This document shows, one piece after another, positions 43,661 through 55,531 of a stretch of DNA of 64,000 bases. Below the pieces are notes generated by a model. It worked only from the letters and a program-made list of their open reading frames with translations, was not told the origin of the DNA and ran no database searches. Position numbers and translations under genes: made by a program. The first letter of the stretch is position 1. Each line of letters opens with the position of its first letter. The stretch comes from Cynocephalus volans (Eukaryota > Chordata > Mammalia > Dermoptera > Cynocephalidae), in the NCBI RefSeq assembly GCF_027409185.1, contig NC_084468.1, positions 103,664,001 through 103,728,000 on the forward strand, in the 5' to 3' direction.

Positions 43661-46600
43661 ATGCTAGGAATAAATCAACACCTTTCAATAACAACTCTTA
43701 ATGTAAAAGGCTTAAATTCCCCAATCAAAAGATACAGACTGGCTGACTGGATCAAAAAGGAGGACCCAACTATATGCTGCCTACAAGAGACCCACCTCAC
43801 CCATAAAGATTCACACAGACTAAGAGTGAAAGGATGGAAAAAGATTTACCATGCAAACAGAAAAGAAAAACGAGCTGGAGTGGCTATTCTTATATCTGAC
43901 AAAATAGACTTTAAACTAAAAACCATAAAAAGAGACAATGAGGGACACTACTTAATGATAAAAGGACTGATCCATCAGGAAGACATAACAATCATAAATA
44001 TGTACGCACCCAATGTTGGAGCAGCCAGATTTATAAAACAAACTCTATTACACCTAAAGAAGGAAATAGACACTAATACCATAATAGCAGGAGACCTGAA
44101 CACCCCACTGTCAATATTAGACAGATCATCTAGGCAAAGAATCAGTAGAGAAACACAAGATCTAAACAAGACTCTAGACCAATTGGAATTGGCAGATATC
44201 TACAGAACATTCCATCCAACAACCTCAGAATATTCATTCTTCTCATCAGCACATGGATCATTCTCCAGGATAGATCACATATTAGGTCACAAATCAAGTC
44301 TCAATAAATTCAAAAAAATTGGAATTATCCCATGTATCTTCTCAGACCACAATGGATTAAAACTAGAAATTAATAACAAACGAAACTCTGGAAACTATAT
44401 AAACACATGGAAATTAAACAGCATTCTACTCAATGACATACTGGTCCAAGAAGAAATCAAGCAGGAAATCAAAAAATTTCTTGAAACTAATGAAAACAAT
44501 GATACATCATACCAAAACCTGTGGGATACTGCAAAAGTAGTATTGAGGGGGAAATTTATTGCATTAAACGCTCACTTCAGAAGAATGGAAAGATGGCAAC
44601 TGAACAACCTAACACTTCACCTTAAAGAACTAGAAAAACAAGAACAATCCAAACCTAAAGTTAGCAGACGGAAAGAAATCATTAAGATCAGAGCAGAACT
44701 AAATGAAATTGAAAACCAAAAAACAATTCAAAAGATCAACGAATCAAAAAGTTGGTTTTTTGAAAAGATAAATAAAATTGACAAACCATTAGCATGGCTA
44801 ACAAAAAAAAGAAGAGAGAAGACTCAAATAACAAAAATTAGAAATGAAAAAGGCGATATTACAACTGACTCATCTGAAATACAAGGAATCATTCGAGACT
44901 ACTGTAAACAACTATATGCCAACAAATTTGAAAATCTGGAGGAAATGGATAAATTTCAGGACACACACAAGCTCCCAAAACTGAACCATGAAGACGTAGA
45001 AAATTTGAACAGACCAATAACAATAAAGGAGATTGAAGCTGTTATCAGAAGGCTCCCAACAAAGAAAAGCCCAGGACCAGATGGATTCACAGCAGAATTT
45101 TACCAAATATTCAAAGAGGAATTGACACCGATTCTTAACAAACTATTCCAAAAGATTGAAACGGACGCAAATCTCCCAAACTCATTCTATGAAGCAAACA
45201 TCATCCTGATACCAAAACCAGGTAAAGATATAACCAAAAAAGAAAACTACAGGCCGATATCCTTGATGAATATAGATGCAAAAATCCTCACTAAAATACT
45301 AGCAAACAGAATACAGCAACACATACGAAAAATTATTCACCACGATCAAGTGGGATTCATCCCAGGGATGCAAGGTTGGTTCAACATACTCAAATCAATA
45401 AATGTGATACACCATATTAATAAACTCAAACACAAGGACCATATGATCATCTCTATAGATGCTGAAAAAGCATTTGATAAAGTTCAGCACTCATTCATGA
45501 CAAAGACCCTCTATAAGTTAGGTATAGAGGGAAAGTATCTCAACATAATTAAAGCCATATATGCCAAACCCACAGCCAATATCATCCTGAATGGGGAAAA
45601 GCTGAAAGCTTTTCCTTTAAGAACAGGCACTAGACAAGGATGCCCACTCTCACCACTCCTATTCAACATAGTGTTGGAAGTACTAGCCAGAGCAATCAGA
45701 GAAGAGAAGGAAATAAAGGGCATCCAGATTGGAAAAGATAAAGTCAAACTGTCCCTGTTTGCAGATGACATGATCCTCTATATCGAACAGCCTAAAACCT
45801 CTACAAAAAAACTGTTGGAATTGATAAATGATTTCAGCACAGTAGCAGGATACAAAATCAACACACAAAAATCAGTAGCATTTCTTTTCTCCAATAGTGA
45901 ACATGCAGAACGAGAAATCAAGAAAGCCTGCCCATTTACAATAGCCACCAAAAAAATAAAATACTTAGGAATTGAGTTAACCAAGGAGGTGAAAAATCTC
46001 TATAATGAGAACTACAAACCACTGCTGAGAGAAATTAGAGAGGATACAAGAAGATGGAAAGATATCCCATGCTCCTGGATTGGAAGAATCAACATAGTGA
46101 AAATGTCCATACTACCCAAAGTGATATACAAATTCAATGCAATCCCCATCAAAATTCCAAAGACATTTTTCTCAGAAATGGAAAAAACTATTCAGACATT
46201 TATATGGAACAATAAAAGACCACGAATAGCCAAAGCAATGCTCAGCAAAAAAAATAAAGCTGGAGGCATAACACTACCTGACTTTAAGCTATACTACAAA
46301 GCTATAATAACCAAAACAGTATGGTACTGGCATAAAAACAGACACACTGACCAATGGAATAGAATAGAGAATCCAGAAATCAACCCACACACTTACTGCC
46401 ATCTGATCTTTGACAAAGGCACCAAGCCTACTCACTGGGGAAGGGACTGCCTCTTCAGCAAGTGGTGCTGGGATAACTGGATATCCATATGCAGGAGAAT
46501 GAAACTAGATCCATACCACTCGCCGTATACTAAAATCAACTCAAAATGGATTAAGGATTTAAATATACACCCTGAGACAATAAAACTTCTTAAAGAAAAC

Positions 46601-47488
46601 ATAGGAGAAACACTTCAGGAAATAGGACTGGGCACAGACTTCATGAATACGACCCCAAAAGCACGGGCAACCAAAGGAAAAATAAACAAATGGGATTATA
46701 TCAAACTAAAAAGCTTCTGCACAGCAAAAGAAACTATTAACAGAGTTAAAAGACAACCAACAGAGTGGGAGAAAATATTTGCAAAATATACATCTGACAA
46801 AGGATTAATATCCAGAATATATAAGGAACTCAAACAACTTTACAAGAAGAAAACAAGCAACCCAATTAAAAAATGGGCAAAAGAGCTAAGTAGGCATTTC
46901 TCTAAGGAAGATATCCAAATGGCCAACAGACATATGAAAAAATGCTCAACATCACTCAGCATCCGGGAAATGCAAATCAAAACCACATTGAGATACCATC
47001 TAACCCCAGTTAGGATGGCTAAAATCCAAAAGACTATGAACGATAAATGCTGGCGAGGCTGCGGAGAAAAAGGAACTCTCATACATTGTTGGTGGGACTG
47101 CAAAATGGTGCAGCCTCTATGGAAAATGGTATGGAGGTTCCTTAAACAATTGCAAATACATCTACCATACGACCCAGCCATCCCACTGTTGGGAATATAC
47201 CCAGAGGAATGGAAATCATCAAGTCCAAGGTATACCTGTTCCCCAATGTTCATCGCAGCACTCTTTACAATAGCCAAGAGTTGGAACCAGCCCAAATGTC
47301 CATCATCAGATGAGTGGATACGGAAAATGTGGTACATCTACACAATGGAATACTACTCAGCTATAAAAACGAATGAAATACTGCCATTTGCAACAACATG
47401 GATGGACCTTGAGAGAATTATATTAAGTGAAACAAGTCAGGCACAAAAAGAGAAATACCACATGTTCTCACTTATTGGAGGGAGCTAA
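43661..47488 (+). CDS. L1 ORF2, intact frame (endonuclease, reverse transcriptase, Cys-rich domain)
   Basis: The 1275-codon frame has no break and is the same length as human L1 ORF2. Endonuclease residues keep family positions: Asn14 (TTLN), Glu43 (LQETHL), Tyr115 in MYAPN, Asp145/Asn147 in GDLNTP, Asp205 in RIDHILGHK and His230 in SDHNGLK. The reverse transcriptase has [46 protein letters not shown] and the catalytic [10 protein letters not shown]. The C-terminal Cys/His segment is [18 protein letters not shown]. The product would nick DNA and reverse-transcribe L1 RNA at the nick. The copy lacks a promoter and ORF1, so it cannot be self-sufficient. It reads against PRSS12. Activity is not shown. 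Confidence 0.93.
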   Translation: MLGINQHLSITTLNVKGLNSPIKRYRLADWIKKEDPTICCLQETHLTHKDSHRLRVKGWKKIYHANRKEKRAGVAILISDKIDFKLKTIKRDNEGHYLMIKGLIHQEDITIINMYAPNVGAARFIKQTLLHLKKEIDTNTIIAGDLNTPLSILDRSSRQRISRETQDLNKTLDQLELADIYRTFHPTTSEYSFFSSAHGSFSRIDHILGHKSSLNKFKKIGIIPCIFSDHNGLKLEINNKRNSGNYINTWKLNSILLNDILVQEEIKQEIKKFLETNENNDTSYQNLWDTAKVVLRGKFIALNAHFRRMERWQLNNLTLHLKELEKQEQSKPKVSRRKEIIKIRAELNEIENQKTIQKINESKSWFFEKINKIDKPLAWLTKKRREKTQITKIRNEKGDITTDSSEIQGIIRDYCKQLYANKFENLEEMDKFQDTHKLPKLNHEDVENLNRPITIKEIEAVIRRLPTKKSPGPDGFTAEFYQIFKEELTPILNKLFQKIETDANLPNSFYEANIILIPKPGKDITKKENYRPISLMNIDAKILTKILANRIQQHIRKIIHHDQVGFIPGMQGWFNILKSINVIHHINKLKHKDHMIISIDAEKAFDKVQHSFMTKTLYKLGIEGKYLNIIKAIYAKPTANIILNGEKLKAFPLRTGTRQGCPLSPLLFNIVLEVLARAIREEKEIKGIQIGKDKVKLSLFADDMILYIEQPKTSTKKLLELINDFSTVAGYKINTQKSVAFLFSNSEHAEREIKKACPFTIATKKIKYLGIELTKEVKNLYNENYKPLLREIREDTRRWKDIPCSWIGRINIVKMSILPKVIYKFNAIPIKIPKTFFSEMEKTIQTFIWNNKRPRIAKAMLSKKNKAGGITLPDFKLYYKAIITKTVWYWHKNRHTDQWNRIENPEINPHTYCHLIFDKGTKPTHWGRDCLFSKWCWDNWISICRRMKLDPYHSPYTKINSKWIKDLNIHPETIKLLKENIGETLQEIGLGTDFMNTTPKARATKGKINKWDYIKLKSFCTAKETINRVKRQPTEWEKIFAKYTSDKGLISRIYKELKQLYKKKTSNPIKKWAKELSRHFSKEDIQMANRHMKKCSTSLSIREMQIKTTLRYHLTPVRMAKIQKTMNDKCWRGCGEKGTLIHCWWDCKMVQPLWKMVWRFLKQLQIHLPYDPAIPLLGIYPEEWKSSSPRYTCSPMFIAALFTIAKSWNQPKCPSSDEWIRKMWYIYTMEYYSAIKTNEILPFATTWMDLERIILSETSQAQKEKYHMFSLIGGS

Positions 47489-47507
47489 AAATTAATATAT
47501 AAATTCA

Positions 47508-47551
47508 CACACACACATACACACACACACACACAAACCGGGGGGGGGGGG
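47508..47551 (+). repeat. CA repeat and G-run in L1 copy 3 3' UTR
   Basis: An ACAC tract (with a CATAC interruption) is followed by AAACC and a run of about 12 G. The same arrangement, in different lengths, is at 49386-49424 in copy 4, so it belongs to the L1 3' UTR. Confidence 0.85.
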
Positions 47552-47750
47552 AAGAAGATATAACAACCACAATTATTTGAAGTTGATACAACAAGCAAAC
47601 AGAAAGGACATTGTTGGGGGGGAGGGGGGGAGGGAGAAGGGAGGGAGGTTTTGGTGATGGGGAGCAATAATCAGCTACAATGTATATCGACAAAATAAAA
47701 TTTAAAAAATAAAAAAATAATTAAAAAAATTTAAAAAAAAGAAAAAAAAA

Positions 47751-49618
47751 ATCAGTAGCATTTCTATTCTCCAATAGTGAACATGCAGAACGAGAAATCA
47801 AGAAAGCCTGCCCATTTACAATAGCCACCAAAAAAATAAAATACTTAGGAATTGAGTTAACCAAGGAGGTGAAAAATCTCTATAATGAGAACTACAAACC
47901 ACTGCTGAGAGAAATTAGAGAGGATACAAGAAGATGGAAAGATATTCCATGCTCTTGGATTGAAAGAATCAACATAGTGAAAATGTCCATACTACCCAAA
48001 GTGATATACAAATTCAATGCAATCCCCATCAAAATTCCAAAGACATTTTTCTCAGAAATGGAAAAAACTATTCAGACATTTATATGGAACAGTAAAAGAC
48101 CACGCATAGCTAAAGCAATGCTGAGCAAAAAAAATAAAGCTGGAGGCATAACACTACCTGACTTTAAGCTATACTACAAAGCTATAATAACCAAAACAGT
48201 ATGGTACTGGCATAAAAACAGACACACTGACCAATGGAATAGAATAGAGAATCCAGAAATCAACCCACACACTTACTGCCATCTGATCTTTGACAAAGGC
48301 AGCAAGCCTATTCACTGGGGAAGGGACTACCTCTTCAGCAAATGGTGCTGGGATAACTGGATATCGATATGCAGGAGAATGAAACTAGATCCATACCTCT
48401 CACCATATACTAAAATCAACTCAAAATGGATTAAGGATTTAAATATACACCCTGAAACAATAAAACTTCTTAAAGAAAACATAGGAGAAACACTTCAGGA
48501 AATAGGACTGGACACAGACTTCATGAACACGACCCCAAAAGCACAGGCAACCAAAGGAAAAATAAACAAATGGGATTATATCAAACTAAAAAGCTTCTGC
48601 ACAGCAAAAGAAACTATTAACAGAGTTAAAAGACAACCAACAGAGTGGGAGAAAATATTTGCAAAATATACATCTGACAAAGGATTAATATCCAGAATAT
48701 ACAAGGAACTCAAACAACTTTACAAGAAGAAAACAAGCAACCCAATGAAAAAATGGGCAAAAGAGCTAAGTAGGCATTTCTCTAAGGAAGATATACAAAT
48801 GGCCAACAGACATATGAAAAAATGCTCAACACCACTCAGCATCCGGGAAATGCAAATCAAAACCACACTGAGATACCACCTAACCCCAGTTAGGATGGCT
48901 AAAATCCAAAAGACTATGAACGATAAATGCTGGCGAGGTTGCGGAGAAATAGGAACTCTCATACATTGTTGGTGGGACTGCAAAATGGTGCAGCCTCTAT
49001 GGAAAATGGTATGGAGGTTCCTCAAACAATTGCAGATAGATCTACCATACGACCCAGCTATCCCACTGTTGGGAATATACCCAGAGGAATGGAAATCATC
49101 AAGTCGAAGGTATACCTGTTCCCTAATGTTCATCGCAGCACTCTTTACAATAGCCAAGAGTTGGAACCAGCCCAAATGTCCATCATCAGATGAGTGGATA
49201 CGGAAAATGTGGTACATCTACACAATGGAATACTACTCAGCTATAAAAACGAATGAAATACTGCCATTTGCAACAACATGGATGGACCTCGAGAGAATTA
49301 TATTAAGTGAAACAAGTCAGGCACAGAAAGAGAAATACCACATGTTCTCACTTATTGGTGGGAGCTAAAAATTAATATATAAATTCACACACACACACAC
49401 ACACACAAAACCGGGGGGGGGGGGGAAGAAGATATAACAACCACAATTACTTGAAGTTGATACGACAAGCAAACAGAAAGGACATTGTTGGAGGGAAGGG
49501 GGGCAGGGAGAAGGGAGGGAGGTTTTGGTGATGGGGAGCAATAATCAGCCACAATGTATATCGACAAAATAAAATTAAAAAAAAAAGAAAACAAAACAAA
49601 CAAAAAACAAACAAACAA
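47751..49618 (+). mobile_element. LINE-1 copy 4, young 3' fragment joined to copy 3
   Basis: It begins inside ORF2 at a point matching base 45868 of copy 3 (AAAATCAGTAGCATTTCT) directly after the A-rich tail of copy 3, with A-run microhomology at the junction. It ends in the same 3' UTR and an A/ACA-rich tail (49576-49618), followed by the right copy of the 16-bp TSD. It differs from copy 3 at scattered positions, so it is not a mere tandem duplication of that copy. Confidence 0.93.
47752..49368 (+). pseudogene. L1 ORF2 C-terminal fragment, copy 4
   Basis: The frame is open from the truncation point to the normal TAA. The first ATG in frame is at 47869 (499 codons). It covers the part after the reverse transcriptase active site through the Cys/His segment ([18 protein letters not shown]) to SLIGGS. 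Without endonuclease and catalytic reverse transcriptase blocks it has no expected activity. Confidence 0.9.
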
Positions 49619-49634
49619 AAAAACTCTTAAACTA
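49619..49634. repeat. Right 16-bp TSD of the young L1 pair
   Basis: This is an identical copy of 43392-43407. The old L1 reading continues straight after it. Confidence 0.92.
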
Positions 49635-51471
49635 GGTTTTGAAGGTATGTACCTCATGACAATAAAGGCCATATATGACAAACCCACCACTAATATCATA
49701 CAGAATGAGGAAAAGCTGAAATCTTTCCCTCCTAGATCAGGAACAAGATAAGGGATGCACAGTTTCACCACTTCTATTCAACATATTACTGGAAATCCAA
49801 ACCAGAGTAATTGATAAGAGAAAGAAATAAAAGGCATCCAAATTGGAAAGGAGGAAGTCAAACTGTCTCTGTTTGCAGATGACATGAACTTATACATAGA
49901 AACCCTAAAGACTCCACCCCAAAACAGCTAGAACTAATAAACAAATTAAGTAAAGTTGCAGTATACAAAATCAAAAGACAAAAGTCAGCAGCATATCTAT
50001 ATACTAATAGTGAACTACCTGAAAAGAAAGCAAAAAAACCCCCACAAAATGTAGAAATAAATTTAACCAAGGAGGTTAAAAACCTCTACAATGAAAATTA
50101 TAAAACTTTGAAGAAAGATACTGAAGAGGACATAAATAAATGGAAAGATAGCCCATGTTCATGGATTGGAAGAATTAATATTGTTAAAATAGCTGTTCTA
50201 CCCAAGCCATCTATACTTTTAATGCAATCCCAATCAAAATACCAATGACATTCTTGACAGAAATAGGAAAAACAATCCTAAAATTCATATGGAACCAAAA
50301 AAGACCCTGAATAGCAAAAGCAATACTGAAAAGAAATGAACAAAGCTGAAGGCATCACACTACCTGATGTCAAAGTATACAGTAAAACTGTAGTAACCAA
50401 AACTGTATGGTATTGGCATAAAAACAGATACATAAACCAATGGAACAGAATAGCAAGACCAGAAATAAATTTACACACCTACAGCCAGCTTATCTTTGAC
50501 AAAGGTGCCAAGAATACATATTGGGGAAAAGACAACTTCTTCAGAAAATGGTGCTGGGAAAACTGGATATCCACATGCAGAAGAATGAGACTAGACAACT
50601 ACCTCTCACCATATACAAAAATAAACTCAAAATGGATTAAAGAATTAAATTTAAAATTTGAAACTATGAAACTACTAGAAGAAAACGTAGAGGAAATGAT
50701 CCATGACATTGGCGTGGGCAAGGATTTTTTACATAAGACTTCAAAAGCAAAAGCAACAAAAGCAAAAATAGACAAGTGGAATTACATCAAACTAAAAAAT
50801 TTTTCACATCAAAGGAAACTATTAACAGAGTTAAGAGAAAACCTTCAGAATGGGAGAAAATATTTGCAAACTGTATGTTTGACAAGGGGTTAATACCAAG
50901 AATATATAAGGAACTTTAACAACTCAACAGCAAAATAAGAAGAAGAAGAACCCAATTGAGAATTGGGCAAAGGATCTTAGTAGACATTTCTCAAAAGCAG
51001 ACATATGAATGGCCAACAGGCATGTGAAAGAATGCTGAACATCACTAGTCATCATCAGGGAAATGCAAAATCAAAACCACAATGAAATACCATCTGACTC
51101 CAGTTAGAATGGCTATTATCAAAAAGACAAAGAAAACAAGTGTTAGTAAGGATGTGGAGAAAAAAGAACACCTGCACACTGTTGGTGGGAGTGTAAACTA
51201 GTACAGCCATTATGGACAGCAGTTTGTAGCTTCCTCAAAAAATTAAAAATAGAACTACCATATGATCTAGCAATCTCTCCACTGAGTATGCACCCAAAGG
51301 AAATGAAGTCAGTATGTCAAAGAGATATCTGCACTACCGTGTTTATTGCAGCACAATTTATAATACCCAAGACATGGAATCAACCTAACTCTCCAACAAG
51401 GGATGAATGGATATTAAAAAAAAAAAAAAAAAAAGTGGTCTATATACACAATTGAATACTATTCAGCCATT
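49635..51471 (+). mobile_element. Old L1, right part
   Basis: It continues the element broken at 43407: [20 protein letters not shown], then the degraded active-site block ([11 protein letters not shown] near 49880), the 185-codon frame 50336-50893 ([20 protein letters not shown]), and the C-terminal region to about 51471, with an A-run at 51416-51434. Many stops and shifts make it inactive. The normal L1 3' UTR is missing at this point. Confidence 0.85.
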
Positions 51472-51474
51472 AAT

Positions 51475-51625
51475 CCTCCCTTGGCCTGCTCTGTCTAGAA
51501 TATTGCTTAAAGGCAGTAATTACCTCATTTGTGTTTATACACCAAATGTCTACTATATTACTTGGCACATAGGAGATACTTGCATAATGAAAGTGGGGGC
51601 TCAGTTGCCAGGTAGTGGATATATT
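51475..51625 (+). repeat. L2-like 3'-end fragment
   Basis: GGCCTGCTCTGTCTAGAATA, then TTACCTCATTTGTGTTTATA and TTACTTGGCACATAGGAGAT resemble the L2 terminus. Weakly supported. Confidence 0.4.
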
Positions 51626-51689
51626 TAAATAATATTGGACTTTTAATTTAATTTAATTTTTATATGCAAATACTTTTTATTGGTTATGA

Positions 51690-51860
51690 ATATTCATGAG
51701 ATGCGAAGCTGATTGTAACCACTCGTGCCCGAGATGTGATGGCCAACATATTCATGTACCAAAACATTAGATTGTACCCCATAAGCATGTACAATGTACA
51801 ATAAGCATGTGTCAATTAAAATAAGTAGATATTTCTTTAAAAATCTAAATAAACAAAACA
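51690..51860 (+). repeat. L1 3'-end fragment
   Basis: ATGTGATGGCCAACATATTC, then TTAGATTGTACCCCATAAGC and CATGTGTCAATTAAAATAAG is the usual end of an L1 3' UTR. It may belong to the old L1 ending at 51471 after a rearrangement. Confidence 0.55.
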
Positions 51861-52284
51861 AAATAACACCACCAGGAGAGAGCACATGTAAGGATACAAA
51901 GTGGAGTGTGGGAAAGGGGGATGGGGAAGGAGGTCCAGGATAATTGGGTGGGGTCATGGGGTAAAATCATAATTTGTGGTAATGGGAATTTGAATAAGGG
52001 GACGATTATCTAAACTTAACATTCTGAATTATTTTGCCTAAACTCTAAGCCCCAAAATGGGCTGCTTCTGGTTCTCTGCAGTTTTCTACCTTATTCCTCT
52101 CCACTAGCAAGTGAAATAAAATCATCCTCAGTTCCTTACTGAGGAAAATCATATCAGTTCCTAATATATTCTTTGATTCCTCCCTTTGAACCCCGACATA
52201 ATAATAATTAATGTTTGTTTTGAATTTTACAGTTTATAAAATACTTTCTAATACTTTGCAGATCATTTGCTTCTCATTGTGGAA

Positions 52285-52410
52285 CATTATTGCTTTCAGT
52301 TTCAAATAAGTAAACTGAGGCTTTAAGAGGTTAACAGTTGGAAGAGTTAGAACCATAACCCTGGTCTTGATGGCCAAATCCAAGTCACTTTCTGTTACAC
52401 TGTACCCATT
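52285..52410 (-). repeat. MIR SINE fragment, antisense
   Basis: AAATAAGTAAACTGAGGCTT, then TAAGAGGTTAACAG and AGAACCATAACCCTGGTCTT is the complement of the MIR core. Confidence 0.6.
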
Positions 52411-52544
52411 TTACTGATTTCTATCATAGTGAATCTAAATGAATATAAGCTAAGTGAATCTAATATTATAGTGAAAAGACCACACTTTAAAAATAGTGCT
52501 CTAAACTTTTTAAAATCATATCAGCAATATCAATGTCTCCCTCC

Positions 52545-52680
52545 TCTGGGCTCCTATAGCTACACTGTAAACTCTATGACAGCAAGGATCCTATCTGTCT
52601 TGTTCTGTGCTATCACTTTAGTGCATAGCATATGCCTGGAAATATTAGGGGCTCAATAATTATTTGTTAAGTTAATGAGT
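52545..52680 (+). repeat. L2 LINE 3'-end fragment
   Basis: CTACACTGTAAACTCTATGA, then AAGGATCCTATCTGTCTTGT, GCATAGCATATGCCTGGAAA and GGGGCTCAATAATTATTTGT. Confidence 0.65.
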
Positions 52681-52939
52681 GCATATAATTTTCATTGTCT
52701 GTGCCACTCATGTAACACAGGAATGCATTAAACCCACTTGTATATAAGGAAACTCTCAAACTCAATTATATCCCAGAAACGCAAATGTTATGTAAAATAT
52801 ACATTTGTATCTCTGTAGCACATTGAACATGGAAGATTATTCCACAAATATTGAAATAGATAAGTGGAAGAAAATAGAGATCCTAAAACAAGAATATATG
52901 AGAATTTAGCTTATAACAGAGCTAACACAAATCAATGGG

Positions 52940-53740
52940 TAAAGAATGGAATATTCAATAAAAATTAATGGGAAAACTATCTATAAAGAATAATGTAAAA
53001 TTAGGTCCCTTCCTCATACCATATTCCCTACACAAAAATAAACTATAAACAGATTAAAAATCTAAATACGAAAAGAAAAACAGTAAAATTTTTTAGGAAA
53101 GAAATAACAGAACCTCTTCATTATATATATGGGGCTAGGGAAAGATTTTTAAAATAAGATACACAAAGCTTATATAAAACTCTAAAGGAAAAGATGACAT
53201 ATTTAAATATATTAAAATATTTTTGTAAGAAAAAGACCATAAGCATGTAAAAGGACATGGCCCAGGCTGGGAAAAGGTGTTTGTACATTAGTCAGAAAAA
53301 TTCACTAAAAAAGAAGCCCAAAAACTGTAAGATCGGCAAAAATTAAAAATTTTGATATTATTAAGTTTAGTGGGGATGTGAGGAAACAGAAACTTAAACA
53401 TTGCTTTACTATAAACAGAATTCCTTCACAGGGCAAATTGGCAGAGCTTGGGTAAACTGAAGAAAGCCCATACTCCAGGACCCAGCAAAATGCCCACACA
53501 TGTACACACAAATGAGACACGTCCATGGTTAGTACTGCAACATTGTTGTTTCATAGTGAAAGAATGGAAACCACTTACCTATCCATCAGCAGAGGAATAA
53601 ATAAACAGTACTTTAGTCTTACAATAGGAGTTAAAATTCATATGGCACTAACAAAATCTACATGAATGGATTTCAAATACATAATGAAGCTAGGGTATGC
53701 ACCACACGATACCACATAAGAAAAAAAAAAAATTTTATTT
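52940..53740 (+). mobile_element. Old L1/HAL1-type remnant
   Basis: Degraded ORF2 C-terminal and 3' sequence is readable as AAAATAAACTATAAACAGAT, AAAGAAGCCCAAAAACTG, TGTGAGGAAACAGAAACTTA and GTGAAAGAATGGAAACCACT. No frame survives. It ends near an A-run at 53721. Confidence 0.65.
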
Positions 53741-54601
53741 TTGCTCCGAAAAATCTTTCAACAATATGGTACACTTTTTTTCAAACTTTTTTGGGGTGAC
53801 AATTTTCAAACACACAAAATTAAAATAGTATAATGAAACTCCTTGTACTCGTCACCTTGCTTCAGTAATTATCAGTATTTTTCCAATGGTATATATATTT
53901 AAATACCAAAATTAATGCTGAGGAAATGGCCATTGATTAGGGCCCATGAAAGAGCACTGGACAAGAAGAAAGGAGAGGCGGGTCCTACTGCCTCTACAGG
54001 CTCTGCCATCCTGAGCGCTGTGGCTCTAGCACACTAATTTTCTCTGTGTGGCCTCCCCTCTGAATTGGAAGACTTCAGAATGGACTGATAAAACTTCTAG
54101 CACAAGAGGAAATAATCAAGACTAAACTATATGAAAGCCAAGAATAAAACAGATGCAACCTGACTTTCTAGAAGGTACAAACAGCAAAATCTAAAAGATA
54201 CAAAACACCAAGACTCACAGGATCAAAAACGCTAAACCTGTACTCCCTATTCCTTAGCATTCATAAATAGATAATCCGAGGTCTCTTCTACCTCTACGGA
54301 AATACGATTTCACCCTCAGATACGTTATTGGGGGAAACACTAACATAGCTGCCTCCCCTCTAAAAACCCACCTTCTCTTATCACTAAATCCAAAGTTTGC
54401 TTTAACACCAGTGTAGGAGGTGGCTTCTTGAGGGCTCTCTTTGCTCCTTATGTCACCTCCCTCACTTCCATGGTGCTGCTGGCTTAGATAAGGAGGACCT
54501 TTAGCCTGGCTCTGACACCCCAAGTGCCGTAGAGCAGGAAGGGACTGGAAGAACTGGAGAATAAGAGCCAAATCAAGTTGTTTGAAAAGATGGACACATA
54601 C
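53741..54601. other. PRSS12 intron before the His exon
   Basis: It contains an old L1-UTR-like piece (53760-53890) and a possible MIR piece near 53950-54050 (AAAGAGCACTGGACAAGAAG, CTCTGCCATCC). The 105-codon minus frame 54254-54571 lies downstream of the splice donor and has no domain. Confidence 0.4.
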
Positions 54602-54724
54602 CTCTTGAAACAGTGTGCTGCCGTAAGGATCCAGCAGCTACTCAGGAGCGTAGCCCCACAGAGGAGCCTGCCATCCCCATGGGATGACTTCAGCCGGAGG
54701 GAAACCTGCCAAGGCCAACCACCC
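54602..54724 (-). CDS. PRSS12: PRSS12 exon: catalytic His
   Basis: The 123-bp exon has acceptor TTTTCTTCTTAG/GGGTGG and donor CAAGAG/GTATGTG. It encodes [20 protein letters not shown], then [20 protein letters not shown], with the catalytic His in TAAHC and its partner Cys. It starts and ends inside Arg codons completed by the neighbouring exons. The open minus frame beyond 54724 (towards MPLLQAIEV...) is intron read-through, not protein. Confidence 0.97.
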
Positions 54725-55452
54725 CTAAGAAGAAAATGCCACATATCAACATCCATAAAAGGCAGAAAGCAAAGAAAAGCACCAGTCATAGCAATGACTT
54801 CAATGGCTTGCAGGAGGGGCAAAGAAATACAAAAGAGACTCTAGGATGTAAGATCCCTTTCTACTTTGAGAATGATGCTCCTACAATTCTGAGCAAACCA
54901 TGTATCAGCAACCCTAAAGATTTGCTTGTTGGCACTTGCATGCATCCCACCTATCTCTGACACTCTTGGAAACAAAGTTAGTCTCCTTCATATTTCATGA
55001 TTTGAAGTGTAATTTCTCTCCTCACCCTACCTCACCTAAGCAGCCCGAAGAAGTATTTAGTAAACAAAGTGCTGGTTTCCCATTAGTAAATTCAGCAAAC
55101 AAAAATTTATATTAAAATAAATCAAGCCTGAAATAAATTAATTCTAAATTAGATGAATTTTCTAGTTATACATTTTTTTGAAGTCTCTCATAAAATTGTT
55201 TTGTTTTCACCATGTAACTTTTCAGCAACACATCTATCTCATAAATTAGAGGATAGTGATATAAAAACATGGTCTATATAAAGTAAATATATGTCAAAGG
55301 ACAGTGAAATTATCAGCAGAATCTGTATTTAGTTTAGAAAATAAAATGAGTTAAACAAGTTCCTTTTATAATAATAGAAAATCCCCAGTTTGTAACACTA
55401 TGTATATAAATAATTCTGTAATATAGAACATCTCCTCTGAAGAGGCTTTTAC
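54725..55452 (-). other. PRSS12: PRSS12 intron between the activation and His exons
   Basis: A 728-bp intron with donor AAG/GTAAAAG at 55452. No repeat is firmly recognised. Confidence 0.85.
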
Positions 55453-55531
55453 CTTAAAGAATTTTTCCCACCAATGATGCGCTTCTGCCGACGGTGCAGT
55501 AATCTCAAACCACAAACAGATGAGAGGGACT
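55453..55531 (-). CDS. PRSS12: PRSS12 exon: zymogen activation site
   Basis: The 79-bp exon has acceptor CTGCTTCAG/AGTCCC and donor TTTAAG/GTAAAA. It completes a Glu codon and reads SLSSVCGLRLLHRRQKR then IIGGKNSL. RRQKR/IIGG is the furin-like activation cleavage; the new Ile N-terminus would activate the protease domain. The Cys of SSVCG is expected to link the pro-region to the catalytic chain. The exon is too short to stand out as an open frame and was found by homology and splice phase. Confidence 0.96.

Larger units (their letters stand above)
43408..47750 (+). mobile_element. LINE-1 copy 3, young, 5'-truncated
   Basis: It starts in the last codons of ORF1 ([20 protein letters not shown]), followed by a spacer of about 190 bp, an uninterrupted ORF2, and a 3' UTR. 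The 3' UTR holds a CA repeat (47508-47535), a run of G (47540-47551), a G-rich polypurine tract (47615-47648) and AATAAA near 47693, then an A-rich tail to 47750. L1 copy 4 follows immediately. The structure is typical of a recent insertion from a lineage active in this genome. Confidence 0.95.
33329..54601 (-). other. PRSS12: PRSS12 intron between the His and Asp exons (21 kb, repeat-filled)
   Basis: The intron has donor AG/GTATGTG at 54601 and acceptor CTCAG at 33330-33329. It holds the L1 nest at 41.9-51.5 kb and many older repeats listed separately. No additional exon was found. The young L1s read opposite to PRSS12. Confidence 0.9.

Noticed and set aside
46840-47337. 165-codon minus-strand frame, repeated at 48720-49217
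   Set aside because: It is antisense to the conserved L1 ORF2 C-terminus, and its presence in both copies reflects copy similarity.
54484-54822. Full 112-codon minus frame as one PRSS12 exon
   Set aside because: Only 54724-54602 lies between good splice signals in the right phase. The rest is intron read-through.
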